Shown: positions 36,122 to 45,710, numbered from the stretch's first letter. The stretch is 64,000 nt of DNA from Gaiellasilicea sp963850995 (GCA_963850995.1 CAWKNQ010000022.1:62001-126000), one strand, 5' to 3'. Translations and numbers: made by a program. The notes: generated by a model not told the origin, from the letters alone.

Positions 36122-36625
36122 TCAGGCGGACTCGCCGTCGAAGATGTCGACCGCGTCGTCGAGGCGGTTGACCGTGAAGAGCGGTCCGCCGGCGCTCGTC
36201 TCGGTGCGCGACATCGAGGCGATCTTGCCGCTGTCGGGATACTCGATGATCTCCGGCGTCGGCAGCGCCGCCGCGATCACGTAGCGAGCCGGCTCGCCTG
36301 AATGGTTGCTCAGCTGGTGCGCGCCTTCCGGGCCGCGCGGGAAGTGGACGACCTCGCCTTCCTTCAGGACGCGTTCTCCCTCGCCTGACCGCAGCGTCGG
36401 CGTGCCCCGCAGGACGATCAAGAGCTCTTCGCCGCCGTGGTGGAAGTGGTATGCGCCTTGCGTTCCCCCCGGCTCCAGCTCCCAGACCGCTGCCGAGAGC
36501 ACCGCTCCCTGCGGGCGGCGCAGGCGCACGCCGCGCACCCCGGTGAACCCCGCCTTCTCTGCGGCCGCGCTCCAGTCGTCCGGTCCGGGCCAGTCCACGT
36601 CCCAGACGTTGTCCCCGAAGTCCAT
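36122..36625 (-). CDS. Cupin domain protein
   Basis: 167 aa. Cupin motif 1 is GAYHFHHGGEELLIVLRGTP and motif 2 is EVVHFPRGPEGAHQLSN; the His and Glu residues are metal ligands. The N-terminus (GFTGVRGVRLRRPQGAVLSA) and C-terminus are typical of small single-domain cupins that bind or isomerise sugars or act as sensors. It has its own leaderless promoter and lies 10 bases past the alcohol dehydrogenase stop. Confidence 0.85.
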   Translation of the reverse strand: MDFGDNVWDVDWPGPDDWSAAAEKAGFTGVRGVRLRRPQGAVLSAAVWELEPGGTQGAYHFHHGGEELLIVLRGTPTLRSGEGERVLKEGEVVHFPRGPEGAHQLSNHSGEPARYVIAAALPTPEIIEYPDSGKIASMSRTETSAGGPLFTVNRLDDAVDIFDGESA

Positions 36626-36632
36626 CGCCCGG

Positions 36633-36638
36633 ATCCTA
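36633..36638 (-). promoter_or_regulatory. Leaderless-type -10 element (TAGGAT) of the cupin gene
   Basis: Minus-strand TAGGAT, then CCGGGCG, then ATG at 36625. It overlaps the dehydrogenase stop codon at 36636-36638. Confidence 0.5.
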
Positions 36639-37728
36639 CGGCGTGACGAGCACGCGGCCCGGCTCGCCCGCGAGGCTTGCCTGGAACGCGTCGTCCGCCC
36701 GCTCGAGCGGGAACGACGGGCCGACGAGGCTTGCGAGCTCGAGCTCGCCTGCGCGGACGAGCGCGAGCAGGCGCGGGAGCGCGACGGCCGGATCCTCGGA
36801 TCCGTAGATCGTCCCGGTCAGCGTCTTCTCGCGGTTCGAGAACTCGAACGGGTCGAGGTCGAGCCTCTCGCCGCCGGCCGGGAGGCCGACGACGACGGTC
36901 GTGCCGCCGCCGCGCGTCCAGCGCAGCGCCAGCTTCGTGGTGGCCGCGGCGCCGACGGCGTCGAAGGCGAAATCGACGCCTTCCGGATCGAGCTCGCGGA
37001 CCGCCTCGCGCACGTCGTCGGGCGCGCACGCCCGCGTCGCGCCGAGCGCGAGCGCCCGCCCCCGGCGCGCGTCGACCGGGTCGACGACGAGGATCTCGGC
37101 CGCGCCCGCGATCCGCGCCCCCTGGACGACGAACTGGCCCACGCCGCCGGCGCCGAGCACGAGCGCGGTGAACCCGGGCTCCGGACGGGCCGCGTTCAGG
37201 ACAGCGCCGACGCCCGTGAGCGCTGCGCAGCCGAGCAGCGCCGCCTGCTCGAGCGGAACCTCGTCGCCGAGCGGCATCGCCGCGCTTGCAGCGACGACGA
37301 GGCGGTCGGCGAGCGCGCCTGTCGCCGTGCCGCGATAGACCGTCCCGCCGTCGAGCCAGAGCCCGGTCCGTCCGTCGAGCAGCGTCCCGCGCCCGATCGC
37401 GGTGCTGAGCGGGGCGCAGGCGGCCGGACGGCCTCGCCGGCAGGCGCCGCACTCACCGCACGCGGGCGCCCAGGAAAGGACGACGCGGTCGCCCTCGCGC
37501 AGCCCGCCGGCGTCGGAGCCGACGGCCTCGACGACCCCCGCGCCCTCGTGCCCGAGGACGATCGGCGTCGGCCGGTCCCATTCGCCCTTGTACGAGTGGA
37601 GGTCGGTGCCGCAGATCCCCACCACGCTCATGCGGACGAGCACCTCGCGCGGCCTGCGGCTCCTCGACGTCGAGCTCGCGCAGCTCGACCCGCCCGGGCC
37701 GGAACATCACGGCCGCGCGGGTCTTCAC
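36636..37728 (-). pseudogene. Zinc-type alcohol dehydrogenase, frameshifted
   Basis: About 363 aa if one base near 37653 is dropped (ELDVEEPQ, then PREVLVRMSVVGICGTDLH); span 3n+1. Catalytic zinc: CGTDLHSYKG and GHEGAGVVEAVG; structural zinc Cys cluster: CGECGACRRGRPAACAP. NAD domain: LVLGAGGVGQFVVQGARIAG. This is the class III/benzyl-alcohol-type medium-chain dehydrogenase. Start GTG 37728 overlaps the XdhC gene stop (GTGA), so it is co-expressed with the XdhC pair. Confidence 0.85.
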
Positions 37729-38465
37729 TCGATCCCGGCGTGAATCCGCCGCTGCGAGCGGGTGAGCGGGCCGCCGGTGCGGCCGTTGCGGGCCGCAAGC
37801 GCCTCCGACAGGATCGACAGCGCCGTCTCGGGCACCGAGTCGGCGCCGAGGTCGAGCCCGCACGGGCCGGAGATGCGCTCGATCGCCGCCTCGTCCACCC
37901 CGGCCTCGCGCAGCCGCTCCCGCTTGCGCTCCTGGTTGCGCCGGCCGCCGATCAGGCCGACGTAGAACGCGTCGCTCGCGAGCGCGAGCTGGAGCGCCGG
38001 CAGGTCGAACTTGTCGTCGTGCGTCAGCACGACGACCGCGGTCGCATGGTCGGGGGCGACCTGAGCGAACGCCTCCTCCGGCCAGGCGACGATCAGCTCG
38101 TCGGCGCTGCGCATCCGCTCCCGGGTGGCGAACGCTGTACGCGCGTCGGCCACGATCGTCGTCCAGCCGAGCAGCTTCGCGGACGCGGCAAGCGCCTCCG
38201 CCAGGTCGACAGCGCCGTAGACGAAGAGGCGCGGCGCAGGACCGTAGACCTCGGCGAAGACAGTCCGGCCTTCGAGCTCGAGCGTCCGGCTGCGGGCACT
38301 CCGGATCAACTCGTCGGCGTGGTCGGCGAGCTCGGCCGGCCCGTCGCCGACCGTCTCTCCGCCTTCGACGACGAGCAGCTTCGTCCCGACCCCGTCGCCG
38401 GCGACGACGGTGAAGACGACGGCGCGCCCGCCGTCGCGCTGCAGCTCCAGCAGCCGGCCGATCAC
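37725..38465 (-). CDS. XdhC/CoxI family protein, Rossmann domain part
   Basis: 246 aa. C-terminal XdhC domain: RLFVYGAVDLAEALAASAKLLGW (nucleotide-binding), VVLTHDDKFDLPALQLAL, FYVGLIGGRRNQERKRERL and GLDLGADSVPETALSILSE. XdhC proteins help insert sulfurated molybdenum cofactor into xanthine or CO dehydrogenase types. No such enzyme is in the window. GTG start at 38465 overlaps the partner gene stop. Confidence 0.85.
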   Translation of the reverse strand: MIGRLLELQRDGGRAVVFTVVAGDGVGTKLLVVEGGETVGDGPAELADHADELIRSARSRTLELEGRTVFAEVYGPAPRLFVYGAVDLAEALAASAKLLGWTTIVADARTAFATRERMRSADELIVAWPEEAFAQVAPDHATAVVVLTHDDKFDLPALQLALASDAFYVGLIGGRRNQERKRERLREAGVDEAAIERISGPCGLDLGADSVPETALSILSEALAARNGRTGGPLTRSQRRIHAGIE

Positions 38466-38773
38466 GGCAAGCGCTCGAGGAAGACGTCGATCTCGCCGCC
38501 GCAGGGGAGGCCGACCGCCCACGCCTCCTCGTCGGAGATGCCGTACGAGAGCAGCTTCGGCTCGCCGCTCTCGAGCACCTCGCGCGACTGCTCGAAGACA
38601 TCGCCTTCGACGCAGCCGCCGGAGACCGAGCCGCAGAGCTTGCCGCTCTCCGAGATCGCCAGGCTGGAGCCGACCGGCCGCGGCGCAGAGCGGCGGGCGT
38701 CGATCACGGTGGCGACGACGACGCGCTCGCCGTCCTCTTGCCAGCGCTCGATCTCGGTCAGGATCTCCTTCAC
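38462..38773 (-). CDS. XdhC/CoxI family protein, N-terminal domain part
   Basis: 103 aa. Carries the XdhC-CoxI domain alone: ERVVVATVIDARRSAPRPVG, GKLCGSVSGGCVEGDVFEQS, LPCGGEIDVFLE; the GSVSGGCVE and GLPCGG Cys motifs are diagnostic. In most bacteria this domain and the Rossmann domain are one protein; here they are two genes joined by a GTGA overlap, which would give equimolar products. Confidence 0.85.
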   Translation of the reverse strand: MKEILTEIERWQEDGERVVVATVIDARRSAPRPVGSSLAISESGKLCGSVSGGCVEGDVFEQSREVLESGEPKLLSYGISDEEAWAVGLPCGGEIDVFLERLP

Positions 38774-38780
38774 CGCTCGA

Positions 38781-39281
38781 TTATCGCCGCCGGACGACGT
38801 CTTGGAGCGGCCGCCGCTTCGCACGGGCGCTCCACTCCTCGACGGAGCGCGACTCCGGGTCGCGTGGCCGCGCCGGATAGCCGAAGGAGAGCACGATCGC
38901 GACCCGCTCGTCGTCGCCGAGCTCGAGCGCCGCACGAACCGCCGGCTCGTCGGCGATCCCGTTCGGACACGACCCCACGCCTTCGTTCCAGGCCGCGAGC
39001 AGCATGTTCTGCGCGGCGCGGCCCGCGTCGAAGGAGATCGGCCCTTTTCCCGAGACGACGACGGCGACCACGAAGGGCGCGCCGCGCAGGTTCCCCGGCT
39101 CGTAGACGGCCTCGGCGAGCAGCTCGCCGGGAACGACCTCGAACCGCCACGGCTGCCGGTTCTTCGAGCTGCCGGCGAGACGGCCGGCGTCGAGGATGCG
39201 CTCCTCCACGTCGGCCGGCAGCGACCTCGGCTCGTAGTCGCGGATCTCGCGCCTGCTCGCGATCGCGAGAAGCGTGTCCAT
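38781..39281 (-). CDS. Nitroreductase family protein
   Basis: 166 aa. FMN-binding motifs: ASRREIRDYEPRSLPADVEE, GSSKNRQPWRFEVV, AGRAAQNMLLAAWNEGVGSC and VLSFGYPARP. The protein is short but keeps the core. It lies 7 bases upstream of the XdhC gene pair. Physiological substrate is unknown. Confidence 0.85.
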   Translation of the reverse strand: MDTLLAIASRREIRDYEPRSLPADVEERILDAGRLAGSSKNRQPWRFEVVPGELLAEAVYEPGNLRGAPFVVAVVVSGKGPISFDAGRAAQNMLLAAWNEGVGSCPNGIADEPAVRAALELGDDERVAIVLSFGYPARPRDPESRSVEEWSARAKRRPLQDVVRRR

Positions 39282-39301
39282 GGGGCGATACTGCCACTTC
39301 G

Positions 39302-39505
39302 ATGACCGACCAAGCCGCCGTGAGCCTCCTGCGCTGGCTGCGCCGGCAGCTGCGCGAGCCGACGCCATGGCGCGAGCGGCTCGAGGCGGCGGTCGCGAAC
39401 GACGACCCGGAGGAGGCGCGGCGGCTGCTCGCGCAGATGGACTTCACCGACGTGCAGCGGCAGCACGTGGCCGGCCTGCTCGACCGCTGGGCCGAGGGAC
39501 GGTGA
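39302..39505 (+). CDS. Small hypothetical protein
   Basis: 67 aa: starts MTDQAAVSLLRWLRRQLREP and ends VQRQHVAGLLDRWAEGR. Predominantly helical, amphipathic and basic. Divergent from the nitroreductase gene with a 20-base gap holding a GATACT hexamer 9 bases before the ATG. No family recognised. Confidence 0.55.
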   Translation: MTDQAAVSLLRWLRRQLREPTPWRERLEAAVANDDPEEARRLLAQMDFTDVQRQHVAGLLDRWAEGR

Positions 39506-39533
39506 GCGTCCGCAGTCGCGAACGCAGGCGCTC

Positions 39534-39902
39534 GTGCGCCGGATCATGGAGGCGTTCGCCCGCAAGGAGGGCTTCGCGCTCCGGGACTGCTTCGCCGAGG
39601 ACGCCGTCTGGCACGTTCCGGGAGCGGGCGTCATGGCCGGCACCTACCGGGGCCGCACCGAGATCTTCCGCTTCCTCGGGCGTCTCCCCAAGCTGACCGG
39701 CGGCACGTATCGCTCGACGGTCGTTGACGTGCTCGCGAGCGAGGAGCGCGGCGCGGGGCTCTACCGGGCGCAGGGTGAGCGCGAGGGCCGGTCGATCGAC
39801 ATCGACCAGGTGTTGCTGTTCACGATCCGCGACGGGATCGTCACCGAGGTGCTCGCGCTCCCGAGCGACCCGGCCGCGTTCGAGGCTTTCTGGGCGGAGT
39901 GA
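39534..39902 (+). CDS. SnoaL/NTF2-like family protein
   Basis: 122 aa from GTG. VRRIMEAFARKEGFALRDCF, DAVWHVPGAGVMAGTYRG and DQVLLFTIRDGIVTEVLALP are typical of SnoaL-like proteins that form small barrels with a hydrophobic pocket. The true start could be slightly upstream, as the frame stays open. Ligand unknown. Converges on the CorC-type gene with a 3-base gap. Confidence 0.8.
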   Translation: MRRIMEAFARKEGFALRDCFAEDAVWHVPGAGVMAGTYRGRTEIFRFLGRLPKLTGGTYRSTVVDVLASEERGAGLYRAQGEREGRSIDIDQVLLFTIRDGIVTEVLALPSDPAAFEAFWAE

Positions 39903-39905
39903 GCC

Positions 39906-41210
39906 CTACTCGGCCGGTGGCTCGGCGTCCGGCTCGGGGAGCGCCTCTCGGAACTCGACCTCGAGCCGCTGGATCCGCGAGCCCTCGACTTCGACGACCC
40001 GGAGCGCGAGGCCGTCGACGGTCACCTCGTCGCCGACCTCGGGCGCGCGGCCGATCTCGCCGAAGACCATGCCGGCCATCGTGTGGTAGTCGTCGGCCTC
40101 GAGCTGCCGGCCGAACTGCTCGTTGAAGTCGTCGATCGGGAAGGTGCCGTCGATGCGGATGTGCGTGTCGTCGATCCGCTCGACCGACTCGTCGGGGAGG
40201 TCGAACTCGTCCTCGATCTCGCCCACGATCTCCTCCAGCAGGTCCTCGAGCGTGACGATCCCCTGCATTGCCCCGTACTCGTCGACGACGATCGCCATGT
40301 GCTGGTTCTGCCGGCGGAACTCGGCGAGGAGCGCGGCGAGGTCCTTCGTCTCCGGGACGATGTACGCGGGCCGGAGCAGCTGCTCCAGCTCGACTTGCGC
40401 GAGACCGCGGTCGTGGAGCGCCGAGAAGAGGTCGCGCACGTGCAGGATCCCGGCGATCTCGTCGAGTGAGTCGCGGTAGACGGGGTAGCGCGTATAGGGC
40501 GAGTCGAGCAGCGCCGCGAGCGCCTCCTCCGACGGCAACGCGATCGAGATCGCCGTCACCTCCGGCCGCGGCACCATCACCTCGTGGACCTCCTTGTCCG
40601 CGAAGTCGAAGACCTTGTAGAGCATCTCCTCCTCGGTCGTCGCGATCACGCCCGCGTCCTCGGCGCCGGCGACGATGTGGCGGATGTCCTCCTCGGTGTG
40701 CGCGAGGTCGCCGGCCCGGGCTGGTTTGACGCCGAAGAGGCGCGTGACGGCGTTGGCCGAAACCTGCAGGAGCCAGGTGAACGGTTTCAGGATCCCCTGC
40801 AGGATCTCGAGCGGGATCGCGAGAAGCTTCGCGATCGGCTCGGCCCGCTGGAGGGCGAGCGCCTTCGGGACGAGCTCACCGAGGGCGACGCTGAGGTAAG
40901 TCAGGATCAGGAACGCGAGCGCGTACGCGATTCCGTGCGAGAGCACCGGGTCGAAGTAGTCCGTCAAGAGCGGCTGGCCGACGGCGCCGAGCGCGATCCC
41001 GAAGACGGTGATCCCGATCTGGACCGTGCCGATGAACTTGACCGGGTGCTCCATCAGGTCGAGCGCGGCCCGTGCGGGGCGGCTCCCCGCCTCGGCCTCG
41101 GGCTCCAGCCGTGTCCGGCGCGCGGTCACGAGCGCGTACTCCGCCGCGACGAAGATCGCGTTCCCCAACACGAGCAGGAAGATCGCGAGGATTCGGAGGG
41201 TGTCGCTCAC
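39906..41210 (-). CDS. HlyC/CorC (CNNM) family transporter
   Basis: 434 aa. N-terminal DUF21/CNNM domain with four membrane segments (AIFLLVLGNAIFVAAEYALV, FIGTVQIGITVFGIALGAVG, AYALAFLILTYLSVALGELV, and ILQGILKPFTWLLQVSANAV). Two CBS domains follow (VMVPRPEVTAI, YPVYRDSLDEIAGILHVRDL; MAIVVDEYGAMQGIVTLEDL) and a C-terminal CorC_HlyC domain (IDGTFPIDDFNEQFG). The family handles Mg or other divalent cation efflux and may sense nucleotides through the CBS pair. Confidence 0.92.
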   Translation of the reverse strand: MSDTLRILAIFLLVLGNAIFVAAEYALVTARRTRLEPEAEAGSRPARAALDLMEHPVKFIGTVQIGITVFGIALGAVGQPLLTDYFDPVLSHGIAYALAFLILTYLSVALGELVPKALALQRAEPIAKLLAIPLEILQGILKPFTWLLQVSANAVTRLFGVKPARAGDLAHTEEDIRHIVAGAEDAGVIATTEEEMLYKVFDFADKEVHEVMVPRPEVTAISIALPSEEALAALLDSPYTRYPVYRDSLDEIAGILHVRDLFSALHDRGLAQVELEQLLRPAYIVPETKDLAALLAEFRRQNQHMAIVVDEYGAMQGIVTLEDLLEEIVGEIEDEFDLPDESVERIDDTHIRIDGTFPIDDFNEQFGRQLEADDYHTMAGMVFGEIGRAPEVGDEVTVDGLALRVVEVEGSRIQRLEVEFREALPEPDAEPPAE

Positions 41211-41234
41211 GCCCCGCTCTCCGGGGCGTGCGTA

Positions 41235-42179
41235 CTAGAGGGTTCGTCCAAGCTGGCGCGCAGTATAGGCAACCGCTCCGACGTCCTCGCGCCGCTCGGC
41301 CCGGCCCTCGAGCACGAGGCGCTCGAGGTGCGAGAGCGTCTCGGCGACGGCGAAACGGCGGGAAGCCGGCTTCAGCTCCGCGCCGAAGAGGGCGAACGAG
41401 AGCTGGTAGCCCGTGCGCGGCTCGTCGGCGAGCGACGCCTCCGCGAAGGCGAGCCGCTCGCGGTGGTGCTCGATCAGCTCGTGGGCGCGCGCGACCGGAT
41501 CTGCGATCGGATCGCCGTGGCCCGGCAGCGCGATCGACGGCGCGAGCTCGATCGTCCGCTCGAGCGACTCGATGTAGTCGCCGAGCGGGTCGGGCCGGCT
41601 CTCCGGCCAGAGACCGACCGTGGGCGAGATCCGGCCGAGCAGGTGGTCGGCCGAGACGAGCACGCCGTCCTTGACGAGGCAGAGCTGACCGTCGGCGTGG
41701 CCGGGCGCAGGGAAGAGCTGCCAGCCGTCGAGCCGGTCGTCCTCTCCGACGAGCACGGGGTTCGGCTGGTAGCGGATGAACGGCCGGTAGACGTCGCCCG
41801 AGTGGATCAGCTCGTCCGTTATCTCCACAGGAACGCCGTTCAGCTGGAACCACTCGGCGATCCGGTGCGGCCACTCGCGGTTGCCCCAGACGAGCTCGCA
41901 CTGGGCGTAGTCGAGCTCGCCCTGGTGGACCGGCGCTCCGGTCAGCTCCGCCACGTCGGCCGCCGCGCCGACGTGGTCGGGGTGGAAGTGCGTGACGAAG
42001 ATCCGGGCCACCTCGGCGCCGTCGAGGGCGGCGTCCCAGACCTCCTGCGCGTTCGGCAGGCCGATCCCGGTGTCGACGAGCGTCCAGCCGTCCTCGCCGG
42101 GCAAGAGGTAGGAGTGCACGTGCCCCGGCCGCGTCGGCAGCGGCGTCGTGATCCGGCGGATGCCGTCGGGGAGGTCCAC
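41235..42179 (-). CDS. MBL-fold metallohydrolase
   Basis: 314 aa. Zinc motif FVTHFHPDHVGAAADVAELT (HxHxDH), further His in FPAPGHADGQLCLV and ALPGHGDPI. C-terminal helical extension (ERLAFAEASLADEPRTGYQL) as in glyoxalase II/LACTB2-like proteins. Probable thioesterase or hydrolase, substrate unknown. GTG start is placed 6 bases after a TAGCAT element. Confidence 0.87.
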   Translation of the reverse strand: MDLPDGIRRITTPLPTRPGHVHSYLLPGEDGWTLVDTGIGLPNAQEVWDAALDGAEVARIFVTHFHPDHVGAAADVAELTGAPVHQGELDYAQCELVWGNREWPHRIAEWFQLNGVPVEITDELIHSGDVYRPFIRYQPNPVLVGEDDRLDGWQLFPAPGHADGQLCLVKDGVLVSADHLLGRISPTVGLWPESRPDPLGDYIESLERTIELAPSIALPGHGDPIADPVARAHELIEHHRERLAFAEASLADEPRTGYQLSFALFGAELKPASRRFAVAETLSHLERLVLEGRAERREDVGAVAYTARQLGRTL

Positions 42180-42185
42180 GGAGCG

Positions 42186-42191
42186 ATGCTA
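42186..42191 (-). promoter_or_regulatory. Leaderless-type -10 element (TAGCAT) of the MBL hydrolase
   Basis: Minus-strand TAGCAT, then CGCTCC, then GTG at 42179; no ribosome binding site. Confidence 0.5.
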
Positions 42192-42262
42192 CTCGGGCAG
42201 GAACGCGTCGCTCCAGCCACGAAGATCTGTAGCCTCCGTCTCCGTTTCGTCCGAGGAGCGCC

Positions 42263-44943
42263 GTGAAGCGAACCGCCGTCGTCGCGCTGGTCGTCCTGCT
42301 GGCCATCACAGCGGCCGGGGCGTCGATTGCGGCCAAGTTCGCCCCCGCGCAGGGGCCGGTGCTGTTGCCGAGCAACAGCGTGACGATCTGCCACGCGACG
42401 GGCAACGATCCCTACACGCGGGAGAGCCCTAACGTCAACGGCGTACTGAACGGTCACGCCAAGAACCACCCGAGAGACATCATCCCGCCCTTCGACTACG
42501 ACGGGGGCCTCTTTCCTGGCCAGAACTGGGATGCTGAGGGCCAGGCGATCTGGACCTACGGCTGCTATCTGTCGCCGGTGCTGACGCCGATCCTCGAGTG
42601 CGTCGAGGCAGGACAAGGCGACAGCCAGGTCGCGCACTTCGGCTACGCGAACTCAGCTGGTAAAGACGTGACGATCGAGGTCGGCCCCGCCAACATGTTC
42701 GCGCCCGGCGACGAAAACCGCGGTCAGCCGATCACATTCAAGCCGGGCACGAACAGCGACGTCTTCACGGTGCCGTTCTTCCGGCTCGCTCCAATGGCGG
42801 CTGGGAGGCAAGTCCGTCACGGCCTCGGCGGCCTCGCAGCGCTGCGGCGGCTCGATCCGGATCGACAAGGCGCTCGACCCGGTCGAACGACCCTGGCCGC
42901 TTCGACCTCCTGCTGAACGACGAGCCGTGCGCAAAACGGGCGTCGGCAATAGAGGCACCACGGGGACTCTGAGCGTGACCGCCGGCCAGCACACGGTCGG
43001 CGAACAGGCCGCCGGTGAGACGAATCTCGCCAACTACACCACGACCATCGTCTGTCGCGACAACGGGGGCAGCGGCGACGATCGTCGCAAGGGAGGACGG
43101 CGGTACGAGCCTGGACGTAACAGTGAACCGCGGCCAGGCGATCGGCTGCGTGATCCAGAACGTCCGCGACACGACGCCCCCCGGACCCGGTCAGACGCCG
43201 ACCTGCGGGTCGTCAAGTCGGCACGCCCCACGGCGCTTCACGTCGGCGAACAGGTCACGTGGACCGTCACGGTGACGAATGCAGGGCCGGACGTCGCCAC
43301 GAACGTCGTCATCGAGGACTCGCTGCCCAACGACGTCTCGTTCGTCGAGGGCTCGCTCGTCGTCCGCCGATGACGTGACGTGCATCGGCGCACGCTGCAC
43401 GATCGCCTCGCTTGCCAGTCGGCGCATCGGTAACCGGCCGCTTCGTCACCACCGTCACTGCCGTCGGCCGGAAGACGAACACGGTCACGGTCAAAGCCGA
43501 CCAGAGAGACCCGAACCCGGCCGACAACGCCGCGTCGGCCGTCGTGGACGTGACGGGCGGCGCCGAAGAGATCCTCAGCCCGATCCTCGAATGCGTCGAC
43601 CAGCTCTCCGACGGCAACTACCGGGCGCACTTCGGCTATCAGAACGACGGCAGCGAAGCGGTCAGTGTTCCGATCGGCGTCGACAACGCGTTCACGCCGG
43701 CGCCGGAGAACCGCGGCCAGCCGCGGCAGTTCCGGCCCGGACGCGCGCCGGACGTCTTCCAGGTCGATTTCCGCAGCGGCACGCTCGTGTGGACGCTCAC
43801 CGGCCGCACATCGACCGCGAGCACGAGCTCGAAGCGCTGCGCTCCGACGACGGGCTGGCTGCGCGTCGACAAGGTCCTGCGCCCGGCCAACGATCCGGGG
43901 CGGTTCAACCTCGAGATCGACGGTGTTCCCGCCGGCACCGGCCGCGACGTCGGGCACCTCGGAACGACCGGCGACGTCGCGGTGCCGGCCGGACGTCATC
44001 GCGTCGGCGAGGAAGGTGTGGGCGGCACCTCGCTGGCCGACTACGACATCACGATCGCCTGCCGAGCCAACCGCGGCCGCGGCGCCGTCCTGTCCCAGTA
44101 CCGGGGCAGCTCGGAGCTCGTCGTCGACGTGGCTGCGGGACAGGAGGTCGTGTGCACGATCGTGAACACGCGCCGGACCGGCCCGCCCGTGCCGCCTCTC
44201 CCGCCGCCGCCCGACCCGACACCGCCCGGCCCGACGCCTCCGACGCCGGAGCCAGGCAGCACAGACCTCGCCGTGCAGAAGTTCGTCGACCGCCGCATCG
44301 GCGTGCTCGGCGTGATCGTCACGTGGACGTGGTCGTCACCAACAACGGCCCGCAGACCGCGACCGGTGTCGACGATCACGACGATGCGGCCGCCGCAGAG
44401 CCACGTTCGTCTCGCTGCAGGTCTCGCAGGGCACCTGCGGGAGAACCACGTGCTCCCTGGGCACCATCCCGCCGGGCGGCTCGGTGCGCATCGTCGCGCG
44501 CACGCGCATGCTGAGCGCGGGCGCCCGCCTGAACACGTGTCGGCGTCCGCGGCGACCAGCCGGACTCGATTCCGGAGAACAACGTCGCGTCGGCGCTCAT
44601 CCGCATCGTCTCGTCCTTCGCGCCGCCGCTCCAGCAGCGTTGCGACAGCTTCTCGGTGAACCGCCGGGTGGCGCGGGCCGGAACCACGGTGCAGGTTCGG
44701 GTCGGCGTCCGGAACGTGTTCGGCCGGCCGCTCGTCGGAACGGTCGTCCGCGCCCGGGGCGCCGGCCAGCAGACCTCCGCCACGACGAACGCGCGCGGCA
44801 TCGCGACTGATCCAGCTCGCTCCGACGAGGCCGGGCATCGTCCGGTTCACGGTCGGGGCGCGGGCGCTCACCGCAGCCCGCGCGACGCGCTGCACCGCCA
44901 GGCTCGGGCGTCGTGGGCACAGGCGGCCTCGCGCCCGGCGTGA
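42263..44943 (+). pseudogene. Secreted DUF11-type repeat protein with many indels
   Basis: Signal peptide MKRTAVVALVVLLAITAAGA, then VTICHATGNDPYTRESPN with GHAKNHPRDIIPPF, a domain common at the start of secreted actinobacterial proteins. Two copies follow of a module with ILECVE/ILECVD, ENRGQP and DVFTV/DVFQV, alternating with DUF11-like stretches (VTWTVTVTNAGPDVATNVV). At least ten frame changes between about 42800 and 44900 are needed to read through. The end is uncertain (44943-44959). GTG start with a GAGGAG site. Cell-surface or matrix role likely; either decayed or badly sequenced. Confidence 0.7.
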
Positions 44944-44955
44944 CCGGCGTACCGG

Positions 44956-45647
44956 CTAGGGAACGACGTCGATCGGCGTCCCGACGGGCGCGAGGCGACG
45001 AGGCGGACGACGTCCTCGTTCCGCATCCGGATGCAGCCGTGCGACACGGCCTGGCCGATCAGCTCCGGCAGGCTGGTTCCGTGGATGCCGACGACGCCGC
45101 CTCCCGGCCAGTCGCTGAGACGCGAGTAGGCGCTCGTCTCGAGGGCGAACGGACCGTAGAACGGGTCGGTCGGCGTGAAGCGCCACTGCACGTAGAAGTT
45201 GCTGTCCGAGCGGCGTCGGCGCTTCCGGCGCGCCGACCGCAACAGGCGCGCGGAAGAGCACCTTGCCGTCAGGAGTCGCCGTACCTCGAGCCGGCGCGCG
45301 GCCCGGCGGACGACGATCCTGTTCACGACGGGTTGCACTTTGAGAGCTTCCGCGCGGACCCAGCCCCGCTGGCCGTTCGGTCGGCCGGGCATGCTGATCC
45401 GGTACCAGCGTCGCCCGCTCGGGTCGGATCTCGCCTCGAGCGCGAGCACGACCCGCGGCCGGAAGTCGCGGCGAAACTCGCCGAGCACCCGAAGCACGGG
45501 CGCGCCGCGCTCGGGCGCCCGGCGCACGTGGACCTGCGGCACGACGACCTCACCGGCCGCGGGAAAGCCGGGCACGACGGGTCCCGGCGCCGCGGTCGCC
45601 GGCGAAGCGAGCAGCCCGGCGACGGAGGCGAGCAGGAGGAATCGCAC
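44956..45647 (-). pseudogene. L,D-transpeptidase (YkuD), frameshifted
   Basis: About 230 aa. Signal peptide MRFLLLASVAGLLASPATAA. An SH3-like linker (PQVHVRRAPERGAPVLRVLG) precedes the YkuD domain: FYVQWRFTPTDPFYGPFALE, GIHGTSLPELIGQAVSHGC (catalytic SHGCIRM). Frame breaks near 45265, 45205 and 45000 interrupt it; the correct C-terminus APVGTPIDVVP is in another frame and ends at TAG 44956-44958. Would cross-link peptidoglycan through meso-DAP 3-3 bonds. A second, intact homologue lies at 52754-53872. Confidence 0.8.
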
Positions 45648-45653
45648 GGCCGA

Positions 45654-45659
45654 ATCCTA
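45654..45659 (-). promoter_or_regulatory. Leaderless-type -10 element (TAGGAT) of the first L,D-transpeptidase
   Basis: Minus-strand TAGGAT, then TCGGCC, then GTG at 45647 (6-base spacing). Confidence 0.5.
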
Positions 45660-45685
45660 GAGTGGCGCCCGGCGCGCCCTGAGAG

Positions 45686-45699
45686 CGAACGTATGTTCT
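45686..45699 (+). promoter_or_regulatory. LexA-like SOS box upstream of the radical SAM gene
   Basis: CGAACGTATGTTCT agrees with the Gram-positive SOS box CGAACRNRYGTTYC at 13 of 14 positions and has the perfect palindrome GAAC-N4-GTTC (45687-45698). It directly abuts the TATACT -10 hexamer, an ideal position for repression. Confidence 0.7.
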
Positions 45700-45704
45700 A
45701 TACT
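45699..45704 (+). promoter_or_regulatory. -10 element (TATACT) of the radical SAM gene
   Basis: TATACT, then GCACCG, then ATG at 45711. The transcript probably starts at or beside the ATG. This argues against the in-frame ATG at 45693, which lies inside the LexA-like box. Confidence 0.65.
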
Positions 45705-45710
45705 GCACCG

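Noticed and set aside
36306..39305. 999-residue open frame on the plus strand
   Set aside because: It is antisense to the cupin, alcohol dehydrogenase and XdhC genes, has an Arg-rich composition typical of GC-rich shadow frames, and matches no family.
45693..45710. ATG 45693 as start of the radical SAM protein
   Set aside because: It lies inside the LexA-like box and before the -10 hexamer; ATG 45711 fits the leaderless spacing.
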